A stretch of DNA of 64,000 bases, taken from contig JALGQZ010000004.1 in NCBI GenBank assembly GCA_023105745.1, positions 38,082,437-38,146,436 on the forward strand. Reading direction: 5' to 3'. Source of the DNA: Austropuccinia psidii (lineage: Eukaryota > Basidiomycota > Pucciniomycetes > Pucciniales > Sphaerophragmiaceae). The first letter of the stretch is position 1. Each line of letters starts with the position of its first letter. The notes below the pieces were generated by a model, which ran no database searches, was not told where the DNA came from, and saw nothing but the letters and a program-made list of their open reading frames with translations. Positions 1-12,485 of the stretch are shown in pieces. Both the position numbers and the translations under genes were made by a program.

Positions 1-75
1 ACTGGATTTGCTGATTTGGGGTGTTTGAGTGGGTGTATGAATGAATACCCTTACCCCTGATGGATGGTTGTTACA
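1..75 (-). mobile_element. F1 LTR, terminal fragment (minus orientation)
   Basis: Read on the minus strand, this begins TGTAACAACC at position 75 and follows the start of the F1 LTRs at 17404 and 46814, including the GGGGTAAGGGTATTCAT block. The rest of the LTR or element lies left of the window. It interrupts an F2-like LTR whose sequence resumes at 76, so it is a later insertion. Confidence 0.85.
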
Positions 76-635
76 GATTTTTCTCAAATCCTGTACAAAA
101 ATTGCTTGCTCCATGAATTTGGTTCTAGCTGAGTTATGAGAAATGAATGGCTAAATCAGCTATCCCTGATTCTTCTCTTTCCAAAATTAACCCACTTTTA
201 GGTGTCTCACACTAAAATTGTAGAACTTAGATAAGATGTGAAAATTTTATTCACCATTATTAGGATTTGATTTGGGCATATCTTCTGTAGTATTGATGCT
301 ACCTCAGTTTGGCTTGTACCATTGGATTTCCCATACTGAGAGATTTAGCTTGGACACCCATTTGGCGGGGTTTTGTTCCCTTCTCTGGACTTTAGATGAG
401 AGGGGAAAAGTAAGTTTTTCACTTGGTAATTGCTTTGAGCCTGAATAACTTTGTTATTCCTTGCTCTATGATTATGGGCATTGTATATTTGGAAGGAGGT
501 GGGTTTCTCCTTTCTGTTGATACATTTTGAGCTAGTTTGGATAAGCTCTATGCTTTGGTGGTATTCAATGTACCATTGGGTTTATGGGATTTTGGCTTTC
601 ATGCTTGCCCTCTGGTTTTGAATCACAGGATGACA
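76..635 (-). mobile_element. F2-like LTR, truncated
   Basis: This aligns by eye with the second half of the F2 LTR at 44791-46225, including the blocks around TGTACAAAAAT, TCTCACACTAAAA and TCTGGTTTTGAATCACAGG, and it ends in TGACA like F2. Its first half is cut off by the F1 LTR ending at 75. The same LTR end lies in the mirror-image arm at 38486-39623, so it predates the arm duplication. Confidence 0.8.
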
Positions 636-1459
636 GAAATATGTTTTTAGGTACTTAACTTTGTATATCTCAAGTTTAGAATATGTGAAAAAACTTTAAT
701 AAGAAACTTGAGTTTTGAAGAAAAATTCACAGCTCCGAGGGGGTACTTTGTTTTATTAAGGGCCCCCCATTGGCATGTTCTACTTCCCCATGAAACAGAT
801 TTCATAAGAGGATAATATTTTTTAGTTTTGAATTCATAGATAAATATAAAATAAGTGATGTTAGTTCAGTAATAAAGCTACTTTTTAGTGATTTTGAATA
901 TAATACAGAGTTTGAAATTCTACCCTTTTTCTTTTTCAGTCAAAAATAAAACTGAAAAACCCAGATGAAAGAAGGAAGATTATTCTTTTGCAATGATGAC
1001 TATTATTCACCAGTTATTCCAAGATATATCAAGTCAGGATAAAATTTCTTCAAGAGATTTGTGATATATAATGAATTCCCGTGAAAGGATAACACAGTAC
1101 TAGATATGAGGATTGGCTTCATTTTTTTTATCAAAGCCTTATCTTTTAAGCTTCATTAAGTTTGAGATCTTTCTCATATAAAAAATGAATCTATTATATA
1201 CCACCTGACCCGCTCATTCAAGCGCTTATCAATATAATTGTTTATAAAGAGCAAAATCAAAATATCTAGAATGAAATACGTGCTCATGGTTAACTCACAA
1301 AATTTGCTCCAAAAACCTCAACATATCTGAATTTTTTTTAAAATAATTTCAAAAAGGCGCTGCAATCCATTAAGCTGATTTTGGTTCATGAGTGGTGTTG
1401 TAAAAATGAAACAAGAATAAGATCAATAGTGGAATTTAGCATGGGAAAATCAACCATCA

Positions 1460-2110
1460 CATAGAAAATTCTTCCTCCTCCCACATGAATCAGAAGTTAA
1501 TAGTGTTGTAATTTGGGAAATAAACTAAAAGAATATTATTTAAGTGTTACTAATAGTTTCATAGCTGTAGAGAGAAGAGATTTACCTAAAAGGACAGGTA
1601 CAAAATACAAAGAAAAACAATAGAGATGGCTAGGATGAAATGCTGCAAAAAGGAGATAGGAAAACTTTGAAGCTAAATGATTAGTTGAAAATCCCTATAT
1701 TAGTCGTAGGCATAATCTCAAATTGTGGAACTATGAAAACTGAGTATTTGAGTAGTAGTAAATATAATATTAGTGATGAATAAAATGGTAGTACGATTAA
1801 GAGTACAAGATAAATTACTAAGCGTAGTGACGAAATGAATTGATGAAGATAATTGATAAAAGTAATGAATAAAGTGATTGTTTTTTAAATAAAAGGAATG
1901 AGTTTCTTGAGGGAAAGAGAAGAGGAATAGGGAAATAGGAAGTTGAAATATATAGAGGAGAGCTAAGAGAAAGTAGTCGTGGAAAGAAAAGGTTTTAGTC
2001 AGGTTTAGTAGGTGAGCGAGTGATGGCAGCTGATTGAGGTGGTTAGATTAAAAATGGTTATTTTGCTAGGTGATCGGATATTTGATGGTTGATATGAAGC
2101 TCTGATAGTT
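1460..2110. repeat. Arm-specific segment without recognisable genes
   Basis: In the right arm the sequences matching about 1380-1450 and about 2115 onward lie close together (37590-37720), so this stretch was inserted here or deleted there. It is purine-rich, with many GAG/GAA/AGTAG runs. I saw no terminal repeats, target duplication or ORF that would identify it. Confidence 0.5.
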
Positions 2111-3257
2111 CGTGGAAAAATAAACAAATAGGTACCATAGAAATAGTGAGCATATTCTATCAAGAATTGATTTACTTACAGTATGATTACGGGTATTCTT
2201 TCTATTTACATGGGATGTGGAGAATGAGTGAGTCAGGCTAGTTGAATTTTTTGGGTTTCTTGTTTCGCAGCTATCTAGCCAAGATGATTATAATAAAGAA
2301 GTCCCTGGGAGCATTAGGGGTGTGTGTTTAAGAGAAGAAATGCCTAATTCAGGAATTCTACGGAAAGAGACGAGAAATACCAAAATATTTACATTTAAAG
2401 ATTATTAATGACTCGAGAGGAAGTTATGAACATCGAGGCAATTGATCTGAATAATTACTTGTTTATTAATATTTTACATTTCTTCTTTCTACCGAATGAA
2501 CAACTTCAAAGTATTTCTTTTTTATTGTACCTCAAGCAGCTACCAAAATCTGCTATTGATAGTCTTATCCCATTTCACATTAATACCTGTAGTCTGCTTA
2601 AAACCCCAGGTTCCCAATCTTTGATACTAAGACTTAATTTCTAATCATTATTTATATTTTTGAAAAGGGAGACCTCTAAATTCTTTCGGTGAATAATAAG
2701 CCTAATAATTAGCTTTTTCATTGCTCTTTCACGCCCTTTGCATCATATATTACATGCCCCATGATTAATTTGAAAACTTAATTTTCCCCGGCCTATAAAT
2801 TCATATAAAAATTACTGAAAATCTGGTTAATGGATATTCCAAAGAAAGCGCCCGATTGTGAGTATTTAAAGACTCTTTAGGCTCCTTAGAAAAAACTAGT
2901 TCCTTCATGGATTCAATGGTTCCATATGATAATCTATGTTACAGTTTCAAATGTGAATTTTTCATTGTAAAGTGGATCAAATGGATTCTTGAAGATAATC
3001 CTTAATATAAATTTAGTAATCAAATCTTTGCCATTAATTCATTATTAAAGGTATCACCGAGATTTAAAATGTGAAGGAGGTCTAAGCGATGGGTTATATT
3101 TGGGTAAAGGGTTTTATCTAACACTTATTAATTGTCAATCTAAAGGCCCTCTTTATGCCTTATATCAAATTTGATTTTTAGAAAAATGAGGCGAAAAGTA
3201 TCGCATTAAAAACGTGGGGTTCATAATTGCTCAGAGGGGGCTACCCAATATGGGTCT

Positions 3258-3344
3258 CCCCCGATAGCTCAGTGCTAGAGCGTGGGACTGTAATGGATAA
3301 GCACTACTATCCCAAGGTTGTTGGTTCAATTCCGGCTCGGGGGG
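3258..3344 (+). tRNA. tRNA-Tyr (anticodon GTA) with a 15-nt intron
   Basis: A full cloverleaf can be drawn. The acceptor stem is CCCCCGA with TCGGGGG (C1-G72, as in eukaryotic cytoplasmic tRNA-Tyr). The D stem is GCTC/GAGC, and the anticodon stem is TGGGA/TCCCA around loop CTGTAAA with anticodon GTA at 3290-3292. The T arm has loop TTCAATT. An intron of about 15 nt (3294-3308) follows position 37, the canonical nuclear tRNA intron site. The A box (TAGCTCAGTG) and B box (GGTTCAATTCC) for Pol III are intact, and a T-rich run after 3347 could terminate transcription. The discriminator base reads G where tRNA-Tyr normally has A, which might impair function. It lies inside a repeat arm, so it may be one of several copies. 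Confidence 0.85.
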
Positions 3345-4397
3345 CTTCTTCTTTTTCTTAATTGTTTTCCACCTGTATCCCCCTTTTTCATATACGAGAA
3401 ATTGTGTTTTCATTCTGCTCAAACAATCCTTTTTGGTTCTCTAAATTTGATTTTTTAAACTTAAGAGGTATTCATTATTTCAAATGATTACCTTGATTTA
3501 TTACCAAGAGGGAATAAAACCAATATTTCTGCACGAAAGTAATGGTTTTGGGGAAATTCACGTTTGAAAGAATTTAGAGCAGAATTTTCCTATGTGCGAT
3601 GGAAATATCAATTTCAACTTCTGTAAGCTCTAGATTCTGAGGCCTTAATTGAACACTTATCATTTCCATCACTAAAAATAGTTCAACCTTATATTAAATA
3701 TCTAAATATTTCTTGATCAATCTTTCAAATTATTATCAGGTAAAGACTATTTCTGGCTGTGCGGTTTAATCTCAAAAAACTGCTAAATTGAAGTTTTTCT
3801 CTAATTCATCCACCATTTTCCTCAAAAAATAGGTTCGATAATAATAACAACTACTCCTTTGATTCAATCATTTGATCAATCAGAGAAATTGACGGAAAAA
3901 TATTTTTTAGATTTCATTGTCTGGTATATTGCTATAATTATTATTTATTTCTTCTCATTTGATAGAGGACAATATATCTCCTGGAAAATAAAAGAAAATT
4001 TATTAAATTCAAAACTTTATTAAATTTGGTACTTTAATCAGAAAAGATTTCATCTTGATCAATTGTCCTTAAGAGGATTATTACTTGCGCATTCGATATT
4101 CTCTCAATTGGATTGAAACAAGCATAAGGAAAGATATTTATATAGAATTACCTGAATGGAGCTAATTATGATATCATATAAAAATACACAGAAATATCCA
4201 GTTTCATGAACAAACTGAGTTGAATTTTTTAATTTCCTAATATAGAAATCTACTAGGTTATTATTTTCTCTAAAAGTTACAGCAAAAACAAAAAGTCAAA
4301 ATTCTATATAGAAATCAATCCTAATATGGAAGCTAAAGGAAAATTTTGTGGGAAGGCAAATATAAGCATAGCCTGTTTCCAAATCCAAATTTTATTA

Positions 4398-5310
4398 TTT
4401 ACACTGATATATCAGGTGATATAGGTCAAATAACAAGGGAACTTACCACCGTTTCAATCTGAAATTATCAGACATTTCTTTGTAGGATTGAGCTAATATT
4501 TCTGAGATCTAGTCATGAAAGCTTGTAAAAAGTATAAATACCATTATTTATTGACTTTAGGATCTTATTTATTCACTCCTTTATATTAAAATGGCAGGAA
4601 AACTCCTATGTCTTTCAGAGAGGCAAAACGAAATTCCTTCAAAATAAAGAGAGTTTATACATCGTTTATAGTGAGATATTCCTCACTTAGCTAACCAATC
4701 CTTTTGTGAAAATAAAGTATCAAAATGAATAAACATACCTCTCAATGGAGGACTGTGCTGGTCACTCACAAAGCTTTGAAAAAAATTTCTAAGTAATTTT
4801 GAAACCAAAAGAGACTATCAATAAAAACAAACTTCAATATTTCTATTCGTCCAGAACTTCAGGGTTAGCTATTGAATTAGTTGATGAAGATAAGTTATAT
4901 CACATTGGGTGTTTAGCCTACTTGTATATATCAGGCAATATATGTCCCATAAAAAAGGAATTTACCACTATTTCAATTTGAAATTATCCAACATTTCTTT
5001 GTAAGATTAAGCTAAAATCTCTGATATCTAGTCTTGAAAGCTTATAAGAGGATAAATACCATGATTGATGGATGGTAGGCTCTTAGGTATTCACTCCTTT
5101 ATATAAAAATAGGAGAAAAACTACTATGTCATTCAGAGAGGCGAAAAGAAATGCCTTAAAAGTGAAGAGAGTTTATCCAACATTGATAGTTAGATATTTC
5201 CCACATCGCTCACCAATCCTCTCGTGAAAAGAGAATATCAAAATGGATAAGAATATCTCTCCATGGATGAATGTTCTGGTCACTCATAAATCCTTAAAAA
5301 CTTTTCCAAG
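4398..5310. repeat. Tandem duplication, unit about 520 bp
   Basis: Two adjacent copies share, in order, GAAATTATC, ACATTTCTTTGTA, TATTCACTCCTTTATAT, TCAGAGAGGC, GAGAGTTTAT and a block reading CAATCCT, offset by about 519 bp. The same pair occurs reversed in the right arm (about 34440-35340), so the duplication predates the inverted repeat. No function is evident. Confidence 0.7.
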
Positions 5311-6451
5311 TAATTTTGAAACCAAGATAGACTTCCAATAAGCACATACTTCAACATTCCTATTCCTCAAAAGCTTCAGGGTTACCCATTGAATGAATTA
5401 ATGAAGCTATCCTATGATACATTGATTATTTGATCTAATTTGATATTGGCACCTTAAATATTTAATTAATATTTCAAAATTCTGGATTCTTCTGCAAGAA
5501 AGTCCCTGAGCCTATAAAACCCCCATTTGTGTTACAAAATAATTACATTCCAAGTGCCTCTCGCAATGGTGAAAAATATCTTACTGCAAACTGCAAGGAA
5601 TATGCATAAACACACCATTTATGAATTTTTTCTTGCAGGATATTGAAACCCTGATTACTTTTACCAAGTTTGATGTCTCTTAATCATCCATTTTGGTCTT
5701 CCATAATTCATATGATTTGAAAGTTGATTTTGATAGCTCTCTCCAGTTTTCCTGGGATACATATACAACCATTACCCCCGGAGAAGTCTTAGAATAAACA
5801 TAAAGACTTACTGGAAAAGACTTCATAATATTTTTCAAGTAAAAAAGACTGTTCATATTCTCTCACCAATCCAGCCCTCAATCCCTGATTGGAATCTCTC
5901 CTTCATGCATATTGGACAACACACCCTCATCATCTGCAATTCTCTTTACCCTCATGATTTCCTAGGAATAACCTACCTAAAAAATCTTCTTAAAGAATTT
6001 CTTGAATAAATTCCATAATATGAATTCTCTTTTTTAAATGAAGAAAGTGGCATTTCACCTCATAAAAGAATGATTTCTTTAAAGGACTTAATATCCAGTC
6101 ATTGTTATCTATATTTCTAGCTTCACAGAGTCATATTAAACTATCAAGAAGATCAATTAGATTTCTGATGTTGATACTTTCTAAAAAATTAAATAAACCT
6201 TGAACATTAGTAAAGTACTACAGACCTCATTGATTTTGATAACTTTGATAAGACCTGGCTTACCAAATTTTCTTTTGATGAAATTTAAAGGCTGGGAGAA
6301 AGTCGGATATTTTCAGCTACTCTTCAAAAATGGCCAAAGTAAATTTTATTTTGTACTTGGGGTCTAGCAAAATTACCACAAAATGGGAAGGAAAGGCAGG
6401 AAATACAAAATCAAGACCTGTATGAGACATGGGGGATATCAAAGAGTAGTT

Positions 6452-6534
6452 ACCCAAATGGCTCAGTGTTAGACTATGGGACTGTAGTGGATATTCACCA
6501 CAATACCAAGGCTTCTCTTATTCGAGGTTGAGGG
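6452..6534 (+). pseudogene. tRNA-Tyr relic
   Basis: This follows the tRNA-Tyr layout: GGCTCAGTGTTAGAC (D arm), then GGGACTGTAGTGGAT with the GTA anticodon and intron start, then CCAAGG. The acceptor stem no longer pairs and the T arm is degraded. It lies about 3.2 kb after the intact copy. A similar relic lies at the mirrored place in the right arm (33194-33280). Confidence 0.7.
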
Positions 6535-6810
6535 AATTGATATTTCCATTAACTGATATCAAGTTGTATCTTATCATTCCATATAGGATTTATTTCATTC
6601 CTATTTTTCTGGATTGATTAATTTTGGTTATCTGGAATTCATGTTTTCACATTTTATAATACTTTACCTCTTATATGAAAATTTTAATTTATTGAAAAAA
6701 TTAATAAAAAATATTTTTCCTTGTATCTGATTTTTTGCATAATTTACATTCCACAAAGAAAGGATTAAGTCTTGATATTTTCTATTAGAAGATTAGTACT
6801 ATTCTGTCAG

Positions 6811-7455
6811 ATTTTTTTTGTATTCATCATACCTAAATTTTTTTGATATCATTCAAAACAAATAATTGTATTTCTATTCCTGAAAAATCCAAAACAAAAA
6901 ACTCCTAAGATATCTTTAGCATGAGTGCCTATTTAAATAAGGAACTATATTATTATTTAATCCAAATCGGATATAAAAATTCCTTAACAAAACTAACAAT
7001 TCCTTGTAAGTAAATATAATTTTACCATTCCAAACCTTCATTCATCTGTCACGCAATTCATTGAAATGATAATTCATGAAATAGTTTCTCAACTATATTT
7101 GTTAGAGGCTCTTTTAAATATTGGCTTGAAATAAATACATAGCTGTCATAATAAAAATTGTGATGGGTGATACGTCAGGATAAATTTATGGAAAAGTAGT
7201 CATACCATGAATCCTATTGGTTTTAACTTCTAAATCATTCTTAATTTTGGATTGAATCTTTAATTAATAATAATTAGGAATTCTGATACCTATTTAATAT
7301 CTGCGGTGCAAGAGTTAGCACCTTATTTATCATAATAGAAGCTAAAAAACCAATTTTGATTATATCCAGGTAACTATAAGATTCAAATATTTGAAAAAGC
7401 TATACAGCTCAGGAATAATTATTTTATTATGATAAAAATTTAGCTTAAAGTTCTC
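6811..7455. other. AT-rich interval, no gene seen
   Basis: This lies between the inner end of the left arm and the F3 LTR at 7456. I see no ORF with coding character, no RNA gene and no match to the other repeats of the window. The last five bases, TTCTC (7451-7455), border the LTR. Confidence 0.5.
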
Positions 7456-9302
7456 TGTAAGATATTTTTATGAAAATCTTGATGATCTCACTTTAATAAG
7501 AACCACTATGACTGGTTTCATTAAATATAATAAAACAATTTATTAAAACCACCAAAAAATCATTAATTAATTAATTATTTCATTTACTTGTTATGCACTA
7601 CTGGTGATTATAGCAGTAAGACACAATTTTCTACTGTAAAAAATTACAGGATGTAGCAATAATGAAGGTTTGTATCAAAATGATTTAAAATCATTTTAAT
7701 TGAAAATTGTCTTATACAAGAATAATGATATTTAATTATTGAAGAAAGCTAAAAACTCTTGGGAAAATCTTTAAGAATGAATAAAACACTCACTGATACT
7801 CCAAAGATACTTTGAAAAGAATTGGCAGAGTGATTTGATGGATTATTTTGGATTTAAAGGATTTATAATTTATTTATAGCATTAATACAAAAATTCAAAG
7901 CTACATACTATTGGAAATGGTATCATCATTTGGTTTAAGATTTGTCTTATTGATTTTGAAAGATAGGTATTCTTAAGAAAGATTTCAACTAATACATACT
8001 TTATGGTACTAATGATAAAATTGAATTATAGGATGATACTGGAAAAATATGCAGAAATCTTATGGGCCAGTTATTGAGAAAGCTTTTATCTTAATTGGTT
8101 TAACAATTAAATTATTTGTAGTCATTTGAAGTTATCATATATACTTAATTAAGTCAATTTACTTAGCTATCAGGCTTTTTATAATTAAGAAATAAAGTAG
8201 TAACAGCTTGAAATATTCTTTCATTCAAAAAAAATACTATTTTCTCAGAGTTATAAATGGTATTGGAAATTTCATCACAGGCCGTATCTTCTGTGAATAT
8301 TTAAAGATTCAGTTTCTCATGTGAAACAATCAAAAATGGACAGTAAGTCAAACTTTTAGTATTTATTTTTATTTTTTGTTTTGGCGTAGGTCTAACATTT
8401 CTTCATTGTAACTGAAAGCTTCAGAAGGATTCATTACCAACTGCATTTTGAATGAATATTTGTAATTTTTACCTCATTTCTATGAAGAAAAGCAAATATG
8501 AAAGTATAGCTAGTTCCTATGAGGTACGTTCATGGATACTAGTCCAAAAAGGCTTTTAATTACTTTTTTAGGTTCATTGATGGAGATTACTTGATAATGG
8601 ATATGGTTATAAGAGTCAGAGCTACCCATTACCTGCTTGTCATGTCAAAAAAAGCGGCTTGTTTGCTAATTTCTCATGATTTGATGATATTTTAACTTTG
8701 TAACCAGGTTCCTAAAGTTTTTAATTTGATATTTGGGTCATTATATACCATGTATGAAAGCTTCAGATCTGGTAATGATAAAAGGCCTCAGAAGCTGGGT
8801 ACCCTGGCTCTCTTTGATGTCTTTTGTCCTCCTTAGCTATTTTCACATGAAAAATAGTAATTCAGGCTTAAATACTGATATCAACTATGGGTGTATCAAA
8901 ATTTATGTAATAAAACAGTAATTCTAAGTCCCAAAAACATTCATAAAACTATTCCTTGTGTATATGTAACATGAGGTGTGAAATTTCAAAAGAATATTTT
9001 CAAAATTATTTTATGTGGTATTTATGGTATGTTGTTACTGTATTTTCCATATTACAACCTCACAGAGTTAGCTTAAGCTTGTTCAACCTATTAAGCTACC
9101 CTAGGTGCTCTTTTTTTCATAAGCCAAATATTGTCTTAAATCCATGGAATTAGTTACAAACAAAAATGTTATTCATTCTTTCTTAAATTAAAATGGTGAA
9201 TTTTGGATATATAAATGGATTGTGGGGTATTCATAGTTCAAGATTTAGTTGTATAGCACTTGTGACCTATTTGAGTATGTAAAATATACCTCAAGGATCA
9301 CA
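7456..9302 (-). mobile_element. F3 LTR, 3' LTR of the decayed F3 element
   Basis: The plus strand reads TGTAAG...ATCACA. It aligns with 16491-30280, 31005-32213, 43710-44790 and, reversed, with 26383-28283. True orientation is minus (5'-TGTGA...CTTACA-3'), because in the copies at 31005 and 41527 the CTTACA end abuts a primer-binding-like site. A conserved block, CTCAGAAGCTGGGTACCCTG, lies near 8790. A purine run on the minus strand (complement of TTCCCTCC, 9303-9310) abuts this LTR, as a polypurine tract should. Flanks TTCTC and TTCCC differ at one base. Confidence 0.75.
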
Positions 9303-9310
9303 TTCCCTCC
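9303..9310 (-). other. Polypurine tract of the F3 element
   Basis: The minus strand reads GGAGGGAA directly before the 3' LTR. This is the position and composition expected of the plus-strand primer of an LTR retrotransposon. Confidence 0.6.
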
Positions 9311-10105
9311 AACCAAAAAGCTTGTACTACACTTTTCTTAGTGAGTTTCAAAATGAAAAATACCCAAAGGGGGTTTTTTTTTTGACTGTTCAACCTCTTG
9401 AAATTACTCATATCAAGTAATTCAATGCAAATTCACAGGCATATTCAGGCTTGTGTCCTTCTTTCATTCCTAAATATCCTCAAATGTTTATCTAGGTTAG
9501 GTATGTCTGATTCTTCCAGCCATTCATCTTCATTTATTTGGTTTCTATATCTGCTAAGATATTCTTTTACTTTTACCCCCAAGTCTCCTTTCTTCAATTA
9601 TTTTATTTATCTTCTGGTCTTCATACCACTACACTGATGGTTCAGCTAAAGGAGTGAGGTTCCTTAAAGGAAACATGGGTTAATAAGGTTTAATCATGCT
9701 TACTGAAAAGGTAAGATGTTTTTTTTCGAATTCACAACTGAATTACACTTGAACTTCATTGGTTACATTTAAGGCAACAATAACAAAATTTCTTACATAA
9801 AAATGCTTAAGCTTCTTTGGAAATTTGATATTCTTATAGTTTGAGGTTTGAACTAGAGCTAAGTCTCCTACTTTGAAGTGGGGTACTTAATGACTCTAGT
9901 CCCACATCTGTTTTTCATATTCAAAAGCATAATCAATGCTTTTTCTTGCATGGCTTTAAGCTTTATAAAGCATTAAATTGAAACCAAAATCTGTAAGATG
10001 AATTTCAATAAAGTCTTTCCTCAGTGTATCTGCTATGGGTCTTGGATTCCTTCCTTTTTCTAACATAGAAAGATTTTTACCTGTGGGAAAATGAAAAGAT
10101 TTCTT

Positions 10106-10408
10106 TTATTCCAATTTCAAATCAGGAATTAAAGTTTCCCAGCCATAGGTAAAGCCATGTAGATCTTTGAACTCTAAAACATAGGCACAGAATCTCTTTA
10201 TCATGTCTTCTAAGGTTTGAAAAATTCTCCCTACTAGCCCATCAGTTTTAGGGTGGTATGCTGTAGAAATTGATAACTCAGTCCCAACCAATCTGTAGAT
10301 ATTGGTCCAAGGTGAAGATATAAACTTGGGTTCTCTGTCACATATGATTCTATTCAATAATTCTACATGGGTGATAAATCTATTCCATAGAAGAAGAGCT
10401 TTATCCAT
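10106..10408 (-). pseudogene. F3 integrase core fragment
   Basis: This is a 100-residue open piece of the F3 integrase. It contains CDREPKFISSPWTNIY and STAYHPKTDG, which match the second catalytic Asp region and the conserved stretch before the catalytic Glu in Ty3/gypsy integrases. The Glu position reads V-G-R rather than A-E-R as in the F2 copy, so the DDE triad is broken. It would normally insert element cDNA into the genome. Confidence 0.8.
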
Positions 10409-11805
10409 ATAAGTGTCATCTTTATGAAATGTTAAGAAAAATGGGGGTCTTTCTATATCTGTATAAAATTACTAAGCAAGAATTACAGCCCTTGTCACCA
10501 CTTGGAGGTATGTCTGTGACAAAATCCATGTGAGAAATTTCCCAAAGGTATTTTTGTTCTTTAATAATAATCTCAAGTCCAAATTTCTTGCCTGTTCTCC
10601 TGTTTGAATTTTGGCATCTGTCACAATTATGGAAATATTCAATGATGTCTTTTCTCCAAAATGGCTACCATGCACAGTTCCTGAATTTTTAAATTTCCCA
10701 GTGCTCTCATAGCTGTCCAGACGAGATTCAAGAATAAAATTCCTGTAGAATAGTATTGATAAGCCATCTACTTCATAATTTCATGACATCAGAATCTTGA
10801 GTCCTGTGACAGATAATTCAATCAAAAAAGTGAAATCTTCCTCCAGAATAGAAATATTTTTTGTATTTAATCCAATGAATTATCCAAAGCTGTGTCTTTA
10901 CAGTCTTTATCTAGTAAGGATGCTAACATATGGCAATTATTGTGCTGCTTGTATGACTCTGTGACTTCTTCAAATGATTCAGTCCCAATGTCAGTTATGC
11001 TAATCCCTTCAATCGGAATCTGTGGGTCTGCCTCTATAAATCAAAAGGTGAGTCACATGGTGTGTTTTGCTAGTTCCTACCTGCTAATCCAATAAGAATT
11101 CTTATCTATATTTCCTGTGTTATGAACCATTTTTATATTTCATCTATATTCTTGAATGGATATTTTACATCTAAACATGTGTCTTTTGGGGGTTTTCATG
11201 TTCAGAAGTGATTTCACTGCATTACAGTCATTTATCTCTTCAAAGGTACTTCCATATAGATAATAATTTAATTTCTGAAGTGCCCATACAAAAAATTAGC
11301 ATTCCATTTGTCTTGCACCCTATATGGCTTCTGTTGGTTTCATTTGTCTTGAGATAAAAAAAACTGATCCTTCTTTTGGTTTGTCATCAAAAATTTAGAC
11401 TTGGTTTAGAGCTTCCCCTCATAAATCTACACATTCATCTATGTACAACTTGAAGGGTATATATTCTGGTCAAGCATGAGGAGTAAAGGAACTTCTGTAA
11501 GAGTTTTCCTTATATCCTCATATGCTCCAATTCTCTCTTGGGAAATCTGAAATAAAGTCTGGTGATCTTGGATTCTATAGAGTGAATGAGCTAGCATTGC
11601 AAAATGCTTTGGCTTCTGCCTGGAATAACAGGCATATCCAAGTAACGAAATTATTTATTTCTTATTCTTGGGTATTGGATTAAATAACATGGCTGCCTCT
11701 TTGTTTTTGTCAATACCTAAGCTTAATCCAAAAACAATATGTCCAAGTTTTTTTGAGTGCTTCAAACCCAAAATTGCATTTTTTAAGTGAAATATGCATA
11801 GTCAC

Positions 11806-12485
11806 TTATTCATCTTTGTCTGATAAGATTTCAAGTATTTCAAGGCACAAAGGCCATGAGTATGAGCATATGATTATATCATCAAAATAAATGATAACCC
11901 ATCCTTGAGAGAATTCTGTTTGAAAGGTGGTATTCATCATTCTTTGATAAGGGGATGGAGCATTCTTAATACCAAATAAAATTCCCATTTACTAATAAAA
12001 ACCAAAATGAGTGAAAATTCTGAGTAATTTCTTGGCTTTTGGTGTCAAGGCATTCTGATTAAAACCTTTCAATGCATCCATTGAGGTTATAAACTTTGCT
12101 TTATAAAATTGATTAAAGGTTTCTGGGGCTCTAGGAATTGGATACCTATCTGGAACTGTGTAGATATTCAGTTCTCCAAAATCTCCAAACATCCTTAATT
12201 TATCATTTTTTGAAGCAATATCAACAGTAGTTATAGCTTGGGGTCTTCCCTATTTCCTACTTTTCTTAGTACAACAAGTTTTCTTAGCTGTTGAATATGT
12301 TCTTCCAAAGCTTCCCAAGTGCTGGGGCTTGCTGGGTAAGCTGGTTTTCTGAGCACTAGAGGGCATGATCTGTCAATAGTAAGGGTAATATAAAATTGAT
12401 GCCCTCTAATTGAGCCTAAGGGTTTGTCATCTGAATCAAGGGCATTTTTATATGTGTACAACACATTAATAAGCTGTTGCTTCAT
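11806..12485 (-). pseudogene. F3 reverse transcriptase fragment
   Basis: Three open pieces (12485-12231, 12192-11992, 11988-11806) cover the RT palm and fingers. They contain PAYPAS before the fingers, DRYPIPR, FITSMDALKGF, KNAPSPYQRMM and IYFDDIII. The active-site YFDD survives. A stop separates the second and third pieces, and a frameshift lies before the second. Confidence 0.8.

Larger units (their letters stand above)
76..6810 (+). repeat. Left arm of a large inverted repeat
   Basis: The reverse complement of this stretch matches 32945-39035 along most of its length, at about 80% by eye. Anchors include GGGCCCCCCATT (about 760), a block ending GACTCGAGAGGAAGTTATGA (about 2410), the tRNA-Tyr (3258), and CATTCCACAAAGAAA (about 6750). 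The arm is AT-rich and its short ORFs do not look coding. About 650 bp near 1460-2110 have no counterpart in the right arm. Arm ends are approximate. Confidence 0.8.

Noticed and set aside
2408..2644. 78-residue open frame in the left arm
   Set aside because: The mirrored sequence in the right arm does not keep the frame, it has no motif, and it lies in AT-rich repeat DNA.
3231..3422. 63-residue minus frame across the tRNA-Tyr
   Set aside because: It is the antisense of the tRNA and flanks; the tRNA explains the sequence.
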